Positions 1-8,700 of a DNA stretch of 21,416 nucleotides are shown here, piece by piece. The stretch is from CAYYJS01 sp964472315 (GTDB lineage: Bacteria > Verrucomicrobiota > Kiritimatiellia > UBA8416). Numbering within the stretch: the first letter of the stretch is position 1; each line of letters begins with the position of its first letter. Under the pieces are notes generated by a model. The model ran no database searches, was not told where the DNA came from, and worked only from the letters and a program-made list of their open reading frames with translations. The DNA lies in NCBI GenBank assembly GCA_964472315.1, contig CAYYJS010000054.1, positions 1 to 21,416 on the forward strand, in the 5' to 3' direction. The position numbers and the translations under genes were made by a program.

Positions 1-2
1 GC

Positions 3-413
3 GCGGCACAGGCCGGAATCTGTCATACCGTGGCGAGCCTGGGGGAGACGCCGACCTGGACGGATGCGGCGGCGCAATACCGGAAGCTGCTCTATGCGGC
101 CGGAGCGCCCAAAGCGCTCGATCCCAACGGCCACCCCGTACGACGCAGCTTCTCACAGCCGGAGGTGGAAGCGGTCGGCAGAGCCGGAGGAAAGCTGCCG
201 ATAGGTGCGATGCTGCGCTGCCGGGTGCGCTACTTCACGGATGGCGCCATTCTGGGCAGTCGGCTATTCGTCAACGAAGCCTTCCAGCGCCATCGCGCGC
301 ATTTCAGCCGGGCGCGACAAACCGGCGCCCGACCGATGATCGGCGCATGGGATGGCCTCTGCTCCGCACGACGCCTGCGGCTGGACGTGATTTCGCCGCC
401 GCCGATCGGCTGA
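3..413 (+). CDS. REP-associated (RAYT / Y1-type) transposase, C-terminal part only
   Basis: The reading frame is open from the left edge with no stop, so this is the 3' end of a longer gene. A GTG at position 30 is in frame but is unlikely to be the true start. The protein segment contains GGKLPIGAMLRCRVRYFTDG, then a GSRLFVNEAFQRHR stretch, a KTGARPM-like segment (QTGARPM) and a final W-D-G-L-C-x-x-R-R-L-R-L-D-V-I. I recognise this order as the C-terminal tail of the RAYT-like Y1 HUH transposases common in the PVC group. The catalytic HUH motif and tyrosine would lie to the left of the window, so activity cannot be judged. RAYTs act on REP hairpins, and REP-like hairpins are present near the right end of this window. 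The gene converges with the minus-strand operon ending at 607. Confidence in the family is good; the full gene is not visible. Confidence 0.72.
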   Translation, partial: AAQAGICHTVASLGETPTWTDAAAQYRKLLYAAGAPKALDPNGHPVRRSFSQPEVEAVGRAGGKLPIGAMLRCRVRYFTDGAILGSRLFVNEAFQRHRAHFSRARQTGARPMIGAWDGLCSARRLRLDVISPPPIG

Positions 414-606
414 CGGCACGCCCGGCATGGCCACGGCACCTTCGACGCAGACCGCCCGCCTGGCCTGACAGTCGCGGTCCGCCAAGATCCGGCCATGTCC
501 AGGCCACCAGTACCGCCCCAACGGCCGGTGATACCGGAAATCGCAGGAATTCGGCCAGTTTCGGGCGCTCCCCCTTCAAAATCCGACTCGTTCCCCGCAA
601 CACGAG
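414..606. other. Intergenic gap between convergent genes
   Basis: About 190 bp separate the transposase tail (+) from the end of the small exported-protein gene (-). Open frames cross it on both strands, as expected at this GC content, but none shows a ribosome binding site plus a recognisable protein. I see no clear terminator hairpin and no copy of the REP-like hairpin found near 20500. Confidence 0.4.
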
Positions 607-960
607 TCAACCCACGCGATACTCGCGCGCAAAGGGCCTGTCCCTTCTCTCGCCATGGAAGGCCTCCGGCGGCACGAAAGAAGCCCGCACAGCGCCCAAT
701 TCGACCTCGCGCGGCACGAGCGACCAGACGACATTCGTGTCGCTGCCATCGGTCAGGCGGAAGACCACATTCGTCGGCGCGGCAATCTGCAATTCCTGGG
801 GCGGTGTCGCAATCGCCACCTGTACCTCTCTGCCATCCGGCAGGTTGCAGGCCGCTTCGGTGGGCCGTGCCAGCAGGATCGTGAGCAGGGCCGCCACCCT
901 CAATCGGGATACGACGGCCCGCACGATCCGCTGGTCGCCATACCGTCGCTGAGTATCCAT
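607..960 (-). CDS. Small exported protein of unknown function
   Basis: The product is about 117 residues. After a basic N-terminus (MDTQRRYGDQR...) comes a hydrophobic stretch, LRVAALLTILLARPTEA, followed by A-C. This looks like a Sec signal peptide with cleavage near TEA-A. The mature part is rich in alternating hydrophobic and polar residues and looks beta-rich. No family was recognised. I chose the ATG at 960. A TTG at 972 is a serious alternative because a GGGGGG run sits about 9 bases upstream of it; the frame is also open to a TTG at 1002. The gene lies 65 bases downstream of the second DUF1573 frame on the same strand, so it probably belongs to that operon and works outside the cytoplasm like its neighbours. 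Function is unknown. Confidence 0.55.
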   Translation of the reverse strand: MDTQRRYGDQRIVRAVVSRLRVAALLTILLARPTEAACNLPDGREVQVAIATPPQELQIAAPTNVVFRLTDGSDTNVVWSLVPREVELGAVRASFVPPEAFHGERRDRPFAREYRVG

Positions 961-1025
961 TTTCGCGGTCAATTTGATGTGCCCCCCATAGATCGAGCAC
1001 AACAGGGACTACTGAATGCACAACC

Positions 1026-1355
1026 TCAATGCAAGCCCTTTTGCTCAAGCGTCACAGGCACGGTGCGGACGGGAATGGCAAGGCGGGATTCATCGGGGTG
1101 ATTGGTCAGGATGACGAGCGGCCCCTTGCATGCGTCTGCCTCGATATCGGTCAGATGAATCCGCCAGCCGTCCAGGAAGGAAGCCTTGTCCCAGAGTGGT
1201 TCGTTGCCGTCCCATTCCACGCCGACAATATCAAAGGGCACGCCTGAGCGTGACCGGACGGCAAGGTAACGGTCGACAGGGCCGCTCTTTGCGCGATCTG
1301 AAAACCGCAGTTCGCTCGGAACGACGATCAAATCGGCGAACACGGTGGCGGTCAC
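1026..1355 (-). CDS. DUF1573-type protein, C-terminal half (out of frame with 1352-1738)
   Basis: This 109-residue frame begins at a GTG that overlaps the preceding stop as GTGA. It has no signal peptide. Its first residues (VTATVFADLIVVPSELRFSD) read like the start of a second immunoglobulin-like repeat following a DUF1573 domain, whose usual pattern is a strand, then V-x-P-x-x-L-x-F. The later part (RYLAVRSRSGVPFDIVGVEW, then PLVILTNHPDESRLAIPVRT) also fits a beta-sandwich of this kind. A cytoplasmic half-domain is implausible, so I think this is the second half of the upstream secreted protein, separated by a one-base deletion in a run of four C (minus strand; G at 1370-1373). Adding one base would join the two into a protein of about 237 residues. 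Alternatively the overlap is real translational coupling. Confidence 0.6.
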   Translation of the reverse strand: MTATVFADLIVVPSELRFSDRAKSGPVDRYLAVRSRSGVPFDIVGVEWDGNEPLWDKASFLDGWRIHLTDIEADACKGPLVILTNHPDESRLAIPVRTVPVTLEQKGLH

Positions 1356-1738
1356 CGGAATGACAGCACGGGGAGAGCCCGCGCCTTCACAGTCGACCGT
1401 TGCCGCGGGTCATTGGATGCAACATAGATGCTTTTGTTGACCGGTCCTCGTCGGCCGGCCAGCGACAACTTTACGGCAAGCACGGCATTCGACCCCGGCG
1501 CCAGCCGTCCGGCGGCGAGGGCCGCTTCGACGCCGCAACAGGTCTTGACTTTCCCGAACCGGAGATCTGCGTCGCCCCCGTTGCGCAAGACGAATTCGTG
1601 CGCGATAGCCGGCTGTGTGGTAGCGTCGCCGAAAACGTACACCGGCTCGTCGCACACGATCCGCGGCGCCGCGAGGACGGCGCTTGCGGCGCCGACGCAC
1701 AACCACGCCTTCACCGCCAAACAAAACCGCCACCCCAT
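1352..1738 (-). CDS. Secreted DUF1573 domain protein, N-terminal part (probably frameshifted)
   Basis: The product is 128 residues. The start is the ATG at 1738, because a GGGAG ribosome binding site lies 8 bases upstream and the next residues form a signal peptide (MGWRFCLAVKAWLCVGAASA, cleaved near VLA-A). The mature part has the DUF1573 pattern: an opening strand ending in YVFGD, then HEFVLRNGGDADLRFGKVKT, the Cys pair in KTCCGVEAAL (the usual motif is SCGCT), then the glycine-rich turn and SIYVASNDPR near the end. DUF1573 domains are immunoglobulin-like and found in exported proteins; their molecular role is not established. The gene starts 4 bases after the HEAT-like gene stops, so the two are co-transcribed. 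The frame ends just after the first domain, where a second repeat would be expected, and that repeat continues in the -1 frame. Confidence 0.72.
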   Translation of the reverse strand: MGWRFCLAVKAWLCVGAASAVLAAPRIVCDEPVYVFGDATTQPAIAHEFVLRNGGDADLRFGKVKTCCGVEAALAAGRLAPGSNAVLAVKLSLAGRRGPVNKSIYVASNDPRQRSTVKARALPVLSFR

Positions 1739-1742
1739 TGGA

Positions 1743-2777
1743 TCAACTCCCGAGTCTGGCTTTAAGGCGGCCAAGCGCGACCGCGGCCATCGACTTGATG
1801 CGTGGCTCGTCACTCCCAGTCAGCGACTCGAGAAGCTCAACGTCACGCGCCTCGCCGACGTTTCCGAGGGCCGCCACCGCGGCGGCGCGAAGTCCTGTGG
1901 TGGCCCCGCTTTGCGCGGTAACGCGTGCAGCATCGCGAATCGCGACAGCCTGAACTTCCCCGCACATCAGGAATGCCGTAATGCGTGAGGCTTCGGAGGC
2001 CGATTCGTCACACGCGATCGAAAGCGCTGCCGTCGCTATGTAGTCAGGCGCAAAACCGGCTTTCTCGCCGAGGGCGTGTATGCCGATCAACGCCGCGCCG
2101 GCGAGCGCCGAATCGCCGGCGGCGGCCGCCCGCGCGAGTGCATTCGTGATGGCCACGTGCTCCGAATCGCCGGCCGCGACGTTCCCCTCAGGCCAACGAC
2201 GCTCGTGGTACGCCCCGAGATACTGAATGCAGTACTCACGCCAGACTTCGTCATGCCCGTCATCACCCGCCATCGCAACCAGGTAATTGCCCAGTCCAGC
2301 GGGCGACGCCTTCTGGCGGAGGATTACATCCAGCACGTTGTTCTTGATTCCGTTCAGTTCGCGCAGCCGCAGCTCCGTCTGCGCCGACGCGAGACTGTTC
2401 AGGAAGATTAGCAGCGCCTCGGAATCCTCGGGGGATAGCTCGTCGGTCAACGCACGCATCGCTTCGGCGCGGGAAGCATAGTCGCGCTTGCCGGGATTCA
2501 GCCCCACGACAATGCTTGCGTCCGCCGACATGGGAATCTCATGCATGCGGCGCTGCTGCTTGTCCCGGTCGTTTTCCTCCATAAGATCAAGAACGCTCGG
2601 CGGCATCATCGCGACCGGCGGACGCACGGCAGGCGACGGAACGAGGCCGTGGCGCACCGACGCAGGCGAACCTTGCGGCGCCGGGGGTAGCGATCGCGGT
2701 GCGCGACGGATCGAGATGTATACGCCGACAACAAGCACCGCCGTCAGCGGCAGTATCCAGACCAGATGTTTTCTCAC
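1743..2777 (-). CDS. Membrane-anchored HEAT-repeat-like protein
   Basis: The product is 344 residues from the GTG at 2777. This start is preferred over the longer frame because AAGGGGGTG lies about 9-10 bases upstream and a membrane segment follows directly (HLVWILPLTAVLVVGVYISI, residues about 4-23). A Pro-rich stretch then leads to a long alpha-helical region. Helical-repeat character is clearest in the C-terminal half: alternating Ala/Leu helices near ITNALARAAAAGDSALAGAA, and GLRAAAVAALGNVGEARDVE followed by PRIKSMAAVALGRLKARL, which resembles HEAT / PBS-lyase-type repeats. Such repeats bind other proteins; the partner is unknown. The topology suggests an N-terminal anchor with the repeats outside the cytoplasm. 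The gene heads an operon with the secreted DUF1573 protein and the small exported protein, so a role in envelope assembly is plausible but unproven. Confidence 0.65.
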   Translation of the reverse strand: MRKHLVWILPLTAVLVVGVYISIRRAPRSLPPAPQGSPASVRHGLVPSPAVRPPVAMMPPSVLDLMEENDRDKQQRRMHEIPMSADASIVVGLNPGKRDYASRAEAMRALTDELSPEDSEALLIFLNSLASAQTELRLRELNGIKNNVLDVILRQKASPAGLGNYLVAMAGDDGHDEVWREYCIQYLGAYHERRWPEGNVAAGDSEHVAITNALARAAAAGDSALAGAALIGIHALGEKAGFAPDYIATAALSIACDESASEASRITAFLMCGEVQAVAIRDAARVTAQSGATTGLRAAAVAALGNVGEARDVELLESLTGSDEPRIKSMAAVALGRLKARLGS

Positions 2778-3148
2778 GGTGTCCGCACCCCCTTCATGGA
2801 ACCTCGCATAAACCCAAGCCCTCATGGCTGCCGGCGCCCACAGGTACCGGCGACGCACTCTCATTCCTTACGGGCAAGCGGCCATGCCTGCGGTCGCGCA
2901 ACCACGGGCGGCAGGCTCGCAAGCATGGGCACTGCGTGTGAAAGCGGGAATGAGACTACCCCGTTCCGGCGCAGCAGGCAACATTACAAAGCGACACATC
3001 GGCAATTGCCAGGCAGGGCCATGTCATTCCTCATCCGAACCGGCCCGAGGAACCCGCACGAGTCCGGAGTTGCCGCGGAATGGGGCGAGCGCGGAGTGTT
3101 CTTGCCCTGAAGTCCGCGTCGGAGGGCGGGACGGGCAACGAAAGCCGC
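2778..3148. other. 371-bp intergenic region, no gene seen
   Basis: This lies between the rlmB-type gene stop and the HEAT-like gene start, both on the minus strand. It should carry the promoter of the HEAT/DUF1573 operon. A TGTAAT box is readable on the minus strand (2983-2988) but without a convincing -35 partner. A GCCTGC/GCAGGC inverted pair near 2890-2915 has a 19-base loop and is weak. No supported ORF. Confidence 0.35.
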
Positions 3149-4000
3149 TCACCCCGGCGCCGCGGATGGGCGACCGCGTGACGCGAGACCCCCACCCGCC
3201 TCCGAGCCCCGCCGCAACACCTCGTATAGCGCCACGGCCCCGGCCACGCCGGCATTGAGGGAACCGACGGCGCCTCGCATCGGGAGCTTCATCAGGAAGT
3301 CGCACGTCTCACGTGTCAGACGGCGCAGGCCTTCCCCCTCGCCGCCGACCACGAGCCCGATCCGGCCCGTCAGATCGATCGCGTCGGCATACTGCGCGTC
3401 GGGCGCATCCTCCAAGCCGACGAACCAGACGCCGGCGTCGCGCAACCGCACCATCGCCTGCACGATGTTCGGAACCAGGGCCACGCGGACATGCTCGGCC
3501 GCTCCCGCCGAAGCTCGCACCACGGCCGGTGTGATCGGGCTGGCCCGATGCGCCGGAACGATCACGCCGCACACGCCAACCGCATCCGCCGTGCGCAGCA
3601 GCGATCCCACGTTCTGCGGGTCCTCCAGGTGATCCAGCACGAGTACGATCGCATGCGGCGCCGCCTCGGCCGCCGCCGTCAGATCGCTCAGCTCGACGTA
3701 GGGATAGCCGTCGACTTCGGCCAGCACGCCCTGGTGGTTGACCGGCCCGACTAGCGCATCCAGTTCTTCGCGGGTCGCGTCATGCACCTCCGCGCCCGCC
3801 GTCTGCGCCAGCCGCACGATTTCGTCGAGTTCGTCCGTCGCACGCACGGCATCGCCGATCAACAGCCGGTACACCCGGCGGCGTTCGGCGCGCAGCAACT
3901 CGCGCACCGGTTGGCGTCCGTAGAGAAACTGACGGTCGCCGGACGTGGCGCGGGGCGTCTCCCGCGGGCCGCGACGCCCCTTATGAACAGACTTCCGCAT
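3149..4000 (-). CDS. rlmB: TrmH/RlmB-family rRNA 2'-O-methyltransferase
   Basis: The product is 283 residues, in the normal range. The start is the ATG at 4000, because GGTGGAGG lies 6 bases upstream. An N-terminal substrate-binding domain begins at FLYGRQPVRELL (about 25-37) and includes VNHQGVLAEV (88-97). The SpoU/TrmH catalytic domain follows with all three motifs: DHLEDPQNVGSLLRTADAVG (123-142, with N130 and R136), LVVGGEGEGL (216-225) and LPMRGAVGSLNAGVAGAVAL (239-258). These form the trefoil-knot SAM site. RlmB methylates G2251 of 23S rRNA; a TrmH-like tRNA target cannot be ruled out from sequence alone. The gene overlaps rsmE by 20 bases, so the two rRNA-modifying enzymes are translationally coupled. 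The first 22 residues are a basic tail, common in this family. Confidence 0.88.
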   Translation of the reverse strand: MRKSVHKGRRGPRETPRATSGDRQFLYGRQPVRELLRAERRRVYRLLIGDAVRATDELDEIVRLAQTAGAEVHDATREELDALVGPVNHQGVLAEVDGYPYVELSDLTAAAEAAPHAIVLVLDHLEDPQNVGSLLRTADAVGVCGVIVPAHRASPITPAVVRASAGAAEHVRVALVPNIVQAMVRLRDAGVWFVGLEDAPDAQYADAIDLTGRIGLVVGGEGEGLRRLTRETCDFLMKLPMRGAVGSLNAGVAGAVALYEVLRRGSEAGGGLASRGRPSAAPG

Positions 4001-4739
4001 CCCATACCTCCACCGGTAACGCATCGTGAGCCAGCGTCACGAGCGCGATCACCGCGACATCCGTGCGCAAGACGCGGGCGCCGCCATGCGCCCGCACGAA
4101 TCCGTGCGCCGCCAACAGGTCCAGTTCGTACGGCGTCCATCCGCCTTCCGGCCCGACCGCCAGCAGAATCTCATGCGCGGCCGGCGGAACGCAACGGCGA
4201 ATCGTGTCGCCGCCGCGCGGATGACATACCAACCGGCAACCCGAAGGATACCATGCCTCCAGTTCATCCTCCAGAAACGGCTTCAGCCGCCGGCGCACCA
4301 CCACCTCCGGCAGACGCGTATCGCCGGACTGCTCCAGCCCCTCGATCAACTCGTCGCGATACCACGCCGGGTCCAGGACGTGGGAGTCGAAGTAGCAGCG
4401 CTCGACCTTCTCGGCATTCGTCAGCGCCAGACGGCGGATGCCCAGCGACGCCAACGGCGCCCACAGCCGCTTCATGACTTTCGGCCGGGGCAGCGCCAGC
4501 AGCAGACTGACGCGGGGCGGCGGCGGCGGCGGCCGATCCAGCCGGCACGCCAGCTCCACGCGTCCGCCCGCGCACGACAGCACCTCGGCCTCGCCGCACG
4601 CGCCGTCGATCACGCCGATGCGCACCACCTGCCCCGGCACGGCCCGCAACACCGTTTTCAGATGCTCCGCCCGGCGCCCCGTCAGCGTCACCCGCCCCGA
4701 CCCGACCATTTCGTCCGCCGTCACCAGGATCCGGTTCAT
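3981..4739 (-). CDS. rsmE: 16S rRNA m3U1498 methyltransferase RsmE
   Basis: The product is 252 residues, typical for RsmE. The start is the ATG at 4739 (MNRILVTADEMVGSGRVTLT); the frame stays open far upstream but there it only shadows the preceding gene. A PUA-like N-terminal domain covers about residues 1-75 (AEHLKTVLRAVPGQVVRIGV). The SPOUT methyltransferase domain contains LLLALPRPKVMKRLWAPLAS, the SAM-site motif LLAVGPEGGWTPYELDLLAA, and LRTDVAVIALVTLA at the end, where LRTETAA is usual. A Pro run (RPPPPPPRV) links the two domains. The enzyme methylates N3 of U1498 in 16S rRNA. It starts 5 bases after the nucleotidyltransferase stop and overlaps rlmB, giving a compact three-gene operon. 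Confidence 0.9.
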   Translation of the reverse strand: MNRILVTADEMVGSGRVTLTGRRAEHLKTVLRAVPGQVVRIGVIDGACGEAEVLSCAGGRVELACRLDRPPPPPPRVSLLLALPRPKVMKRLWAPLASLGIRRLALTNAEKVERCYFDSHVLDPAWYRDELIEGLEQSGDTRLPEVVVRRRLKPFLEDELEAWYPSGCRLVCHPRGGDTIRRCVPPAAHEILLAVGPEGGWTPYELDLLAAHGFVRAHGGARVLRTDVAVIALVTLAHDALPVEVWDAEVCS

Positions 4740-4744
4740 CGTCG

Positions 4745-5635
4745 CTAACCCCACAGCGACCGCGGGTAGACTCCGGCAGCGACAAGCGCGGCGATACGGT
4801 CGACCACCAACGCCTTGTCCTCCGGATTGGTCACGCCGAACCACGTGCTGTCCGTCGTCAGCACCCGCGTGGTCACCCGGCCGGCCCGCATGAGGTCGTT
4901 CACGACGGTCGGAATGAAGAACTCGGCCTTCGGCGTTCGTCCCTGCTCGCGCAGAAACGCGATGAACGCCGCCTGAAGGTGCGGAAAGAGCGCCGGCTTG
5001 AAAGCCCACATGTTCATGGATACGCATTCGTCGCCGGTCAGGGGACTGTCCGGGCTGTAGGCGCCGCCGTCGCGCTTCTCGATGTGGGTGTATTCGGTCA
5101 CGGAGGAAAGGTGGCCGTCCGGCGTCGTGCGACAGATCCCGCGCGAAACCGACCCATGGTCGGACAGCGTGTTTCGCAGGTGGAAGCCCACCATCCCGTA
5201 GGCGTCGGGCGCCCCGGCCGTGTCGCCGAGGAACCCGGCCAGCACGCGGTACGCGTCGCGACCGTAGAAATCGTCGGCATTGACGACGCCGAAAGGCTCG
5301 GCGATCGCGTTCCGGCATACGAGCACGGCCTGCCCCGTGCCCCATGGCTTCGTCCGCTCCGGCGGCACGTGGAAACCGTCGGGAAGATCGGTCAGCGCCT
5401 GGTGCACGTAGCTGACGGGGACGTGACGCGCGACACGCTCGCCGATCGTCGCCCGGAAGGCCTCGTCGATGTCCGCCCGGATCACAAAAACCACGCGACC
5501 GAATCCGGCCCTCAGCGCGTCGTAGACCGAGTAGTCGAGGATGAATTCGCCGGATGGCCCGACCGGGTCCATCTGCTTGAGGCCGCCGTAGCGGCTGCCG
5601 ATGCCCGCCGCAAGTACAAGTAGAGTTGGTTTCAT
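4745..5635 (-). CDS. Sugar-phosphate nucleotidyltransferase-like (NTP_transferase) protein
   Basis: The product is 296 residues, starting at the ATG at 5635 with AAGGTG about 8 bases upstream. The fold is a GT-A nucleotidyltransferase. The nucleotide-binding loop is LAAGIGSRYGGLKQMDPVGP (8-27), WGTG lies at 98-101, and the metal-binding acidic pair is in VVNADDFYG (D121, D122). It belongs to the group of NTP_transferase proteins beginning MKPTLLVLAAGxGSRYGG that lack a characterised substrate in many bacteria. Related enzymes activate sugar-1-phosphates or choline-phosphate for surface glycans. It is the first gene of an operon with rsmE and rlmB, which gives no hint of the substrate. The family assignment is firm; the reaction partner is not determined. 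Confidence 0.82.
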   Translation of the reverse strand: MKPTLLVLAAGIGSRYGGLKQMDPVGPSGEFILDYSVYDALRAGFGRVVFVIRADIDEAFRATIGERVARHVPVSYVHQALTDLPDGFHVPPERTKPWGTGQAVLVCRNAIAEPFGVVNADDFYGRDAYRVLAGFLGDTAGAPDAYGMVGFHLRNTLSDHGSVSRGICRTTPDGHLSSVTEYTHIEKRDGGAYSPDSPLTGDECVSMNMWAFKPALFPHLQAAFIAFLREQGRTPKAEFFIPTVVNDLMRAGRVTTRVLTTDSTWFGVTNPEDKALVVDRIAALVAAGVYPRSLWG

Positions 5636-5692
5636 GGGCGCGCACCTTAGCAGACCGGGCGGGACGGGTAAAGCGCGAGACGGGTTAAGCGC

Positions 5693-5721
5693 TCGACAAC
5701 ACCGGCGCCGGGTCCTATTCT
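5693..5721 (+). promoter_or_regulatory. Sigma-70-like promoter for the hybrid histidine kinase
   Basis: A TCGACA box (5693-5698, five of six matches to TTGACA) and a TATTCT box (5716-5721, four of six matches to TATAAT) are separated by exactly 17 bases. A transcript would start near 5728, about 50 bases before the ATG at 5779. This favours that ATG over the GTG at 5737, which would lie almost at the transcript end with no ribosome binding site. Confidence 0.45.
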
Positions 5722-5778
5722 GCCATCACGACTCGGGTGAGTGTGCGCCCGGGTGTGCCGAGGACCGCCGGACCGACA

Positions 5779-8700
5779 ATGAACATCCGCACCAGAATTC
5801 TGGTTACGTTCGTACCCCTGCTGGTGGTGGCCATGGGGATTGTGGGCATCCTGGCCTTGGGACTGTCGAGCAGCCTGCGCCACGGCACCGAGTCGACGGC
5901 CTACAACATCCGCCAGCTCGAGAAGTCCACCGAAGATGCCGGCGCGACGATCGGGGACATCATCGCGCGCATGACGCACGACGAGTATCGAATGCGGGCC
6001 GCGCAGCTCACCGGCATGCTCACGCTGAACCATCAGGCCCTGCTGCGACAACTCGAGAAATCCGCCCGCGCCGAGGATATGAACCGGTTCGTCTCACAAC
6101 CCGAATCGGCCCGCGCCGCCATCGCCCCGAACCTGCGCAGGGCGCTCGCCGACCTGTGCGAGCTGTACGGCGTCGCCGAAATCCTTGTCGTCGACGCCCT
6201 CGGCGCCGAGCTGTTGCGCGTCGTCGAGCAGGCCCCGCCCGTCCTCGGCGAACTGTATCCGCCGTCAAAAACACCGGTGCGTAACATGACTACCGACGAG
6301 TCGCGTACGCCCTGGTTCGCCGAAGCGCAACAGGCCGCCGTCGACAAGCCCGTCTCATCCGTGTTCTTCTCGCGCGACTTCGACACGGAACGCGAAATCG
6401 CCGTGCTGGCCGTGGCGACGCCGCTCACGTCCGGCGACCGCGGCACGCCGGCGCTGGCCGGCAAGACCATCGGCTACCTGCGGTTCGTGACGCCGCTCGA
6501 ACGGTTCTGCGCGGGTATTCTACCCGTGCAGCGCGAATTCAAGGGCGAACTGTTCCTGACCGACCGTCACGACGTGCGTGTGGCGCTGGCGCCGCCGAAA
6601 GCGCTGGGGACGCCCTTCCGGCCGGACGATCGTCCGCCCCAGGACTATCTGACCGTCACGCAACCCCTGATCGGCAACGTCCTGAAACTGCATTTCGTCA
6701 TGCCGATGGCCGAACTCCAGAAGAGCGCCGCCGTCGTGCATGCCCTGTCGCGATCCGTGCGCGAAAACGCCGCGCTCGTCGGCGATATGTCGACCCGGAC
6801 ACGCACCGGCATACGCCGGTTCCAGCAGGTGCTCCTCGCCGTCATCGGCCTGGCCCTGCTCGCCGCCGTCGCCGTCGCTCTGGGTATGGCGCGCGCCATC
6901 GCGGCGCCGATCGAACAACTGCGGTGGCATGCCAACCGGATGGCACAGGGCCACCTGGCCGACGAGACTCCGGTGGCGGCGTCCGGCGAAGTCGGCGAAC
7001 TTGCCGCCGATCTCGACCACATGCGCGACCGCCTGCGCCGGCACATCCACGGGCTCGACCGACAGGTAGCCTCCAACGTGGAAGCCCTGCGGGATAGCGA
7101 ACAGAAGTTCCGCGCGGTCTTCAACCAGTCCGGCGTGGCGATCGTCCGGACCGACACCACGGGCCATATCCTCGAATCGAATCCCGCCGCGCGCAACCTG
7201 CTGCTGTACAACGCCGACGAGATGCTCAACCTGACGATCCAGGACCTGACGCCGCCCGCCGAGTCGGAGGCTGAACGCGAAGCGCTGCTGCGCGTGCTCG
7301 CCCCGGGCGGCGCCTCGCTGCGACGCCGCGGCACGTTTGTCCGGAAGGACGGCAAGCCGGTGCCGACGGACATGACCCTCAGCGTCGTGCGCGACACCCG
7401 CGGCAAGGCGCAGTTCGTCTCGGTCGTCATCGCCGACATCGCCGAGCAGCTCCGCAACGAAGAAGCGCTGCGCGCGAGCGAAGAGGCCTTCCGGCTGTTG
7501 TTCGCACGCATGCCCTCGGGGTGCGCCGTCCACGAGATCGTCTGCAACGAAGAGGGTGTCCCCGTGAACTACAAGTTCCTCCAGGCGAACCCGGCCTTCG
7601 AGCGCCTCACCGGACTATCGATAAGGGATATCATCGGCAAGACGATCCTCGAAGTCCAACCGGACGTCGAACCGTTCTGGATCGAAACCTACGGCCGGGT
7701 CGCGCTGACCGGCGAACCGACCGAATTCGAGCACTACAACGAGCCGCTGGGACGCTATTTCTTCGTGAGCGCCTACCGCCCGGGGCCCGGTCGGTTCGCG
7801 GTCGTCTTCAACGATGCCACCGAGAAGCACCGCGTTCAGGAAGAGCAGCGCCAGATCGAGTCGCAGGTGCAGCATGCGCAGAAACTGGAGAGCCTCGGCG
7901 TGCTCGCCGGCGGCATCGCCCACGATTTCAACAACCTGCTCATGGCCATCCTCGGCAACGCCGACCTGGCGCTGTCCGAGATGCCGCAGGAATCGCCCGG
8001 CCGCCGCGAGATCCGCGAAATCGAGAAAGCCTCGCGCCGCGCCGCCGAGCTGTGCAAGCAGATGCTGGCCTACTCCGGCAAGGGGCATTTCGTGGTCGCC
8101 CCCCTGGACCTCAATACGCTGATTAGCGACATGGCGGCGATGCTCAAGCTGTCCGTGTCGAAGAACGTGGTCATGCACTACAACCTCGATCGCACGATCC
8201 CGCTGATCCGCGCCGATGCCGCCCAGATGCGCCAGGTGGTGATGAACCTGATCATCAACGGTTCCGAAGCCATCGGCGAGAAGAGCGGCGTGCTGGCCGT
8301 CTCGACCGGTGCCATGACCTGCAACGCCGAGTATCTGCGCCGCACACACTATACGGATGCGGATACCGCGCCCGGTCTGTACACCTATCTCGAGGTCGCC
8401 GATACCGGCGTCGGCATGGAACCGGATGTCGCGAACCGGATCTTCGAGCCGTTTTTCACGACGAAATTCGCCGGTCGGGGCCTCGGCATGTCGGCCGTGC
8501 TGGGCATCGTCCGCGGACACCGCGGGGCCATCCGCATCGACACCCGCCCCGGGCACGGCTCCACCGTGCGCGTGCTGTTTCCGGCCGCCGAGGAGATTCC
8601 GGCATCCAAGCTCGAACCGAGTCGCGGCCCCGCGACGCCGCGCGGCAGCGGCACGGTCCTGTTCGTGGATGACGACGAAACCGTTCTCGCCGTCGGCAGC

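Noticed and set aside
230..1048. A 272-residue minus-strand frame over the transposase tail and the small exported-protein gene
   Set aside because: Composition is Arg/Gly-rich with no domain. The frames chosen instead show a family match (plus strand) and a signal peptide (minus strand).
4740..5645. Long in-frame extension upstream of rsmE that would make a 554-residue protein
   Set aside because: The extension is Arg-rich nonsense overlapping the nucleotidyltransferase gene. The rsmE protein begins properly at the ATG at 4739.
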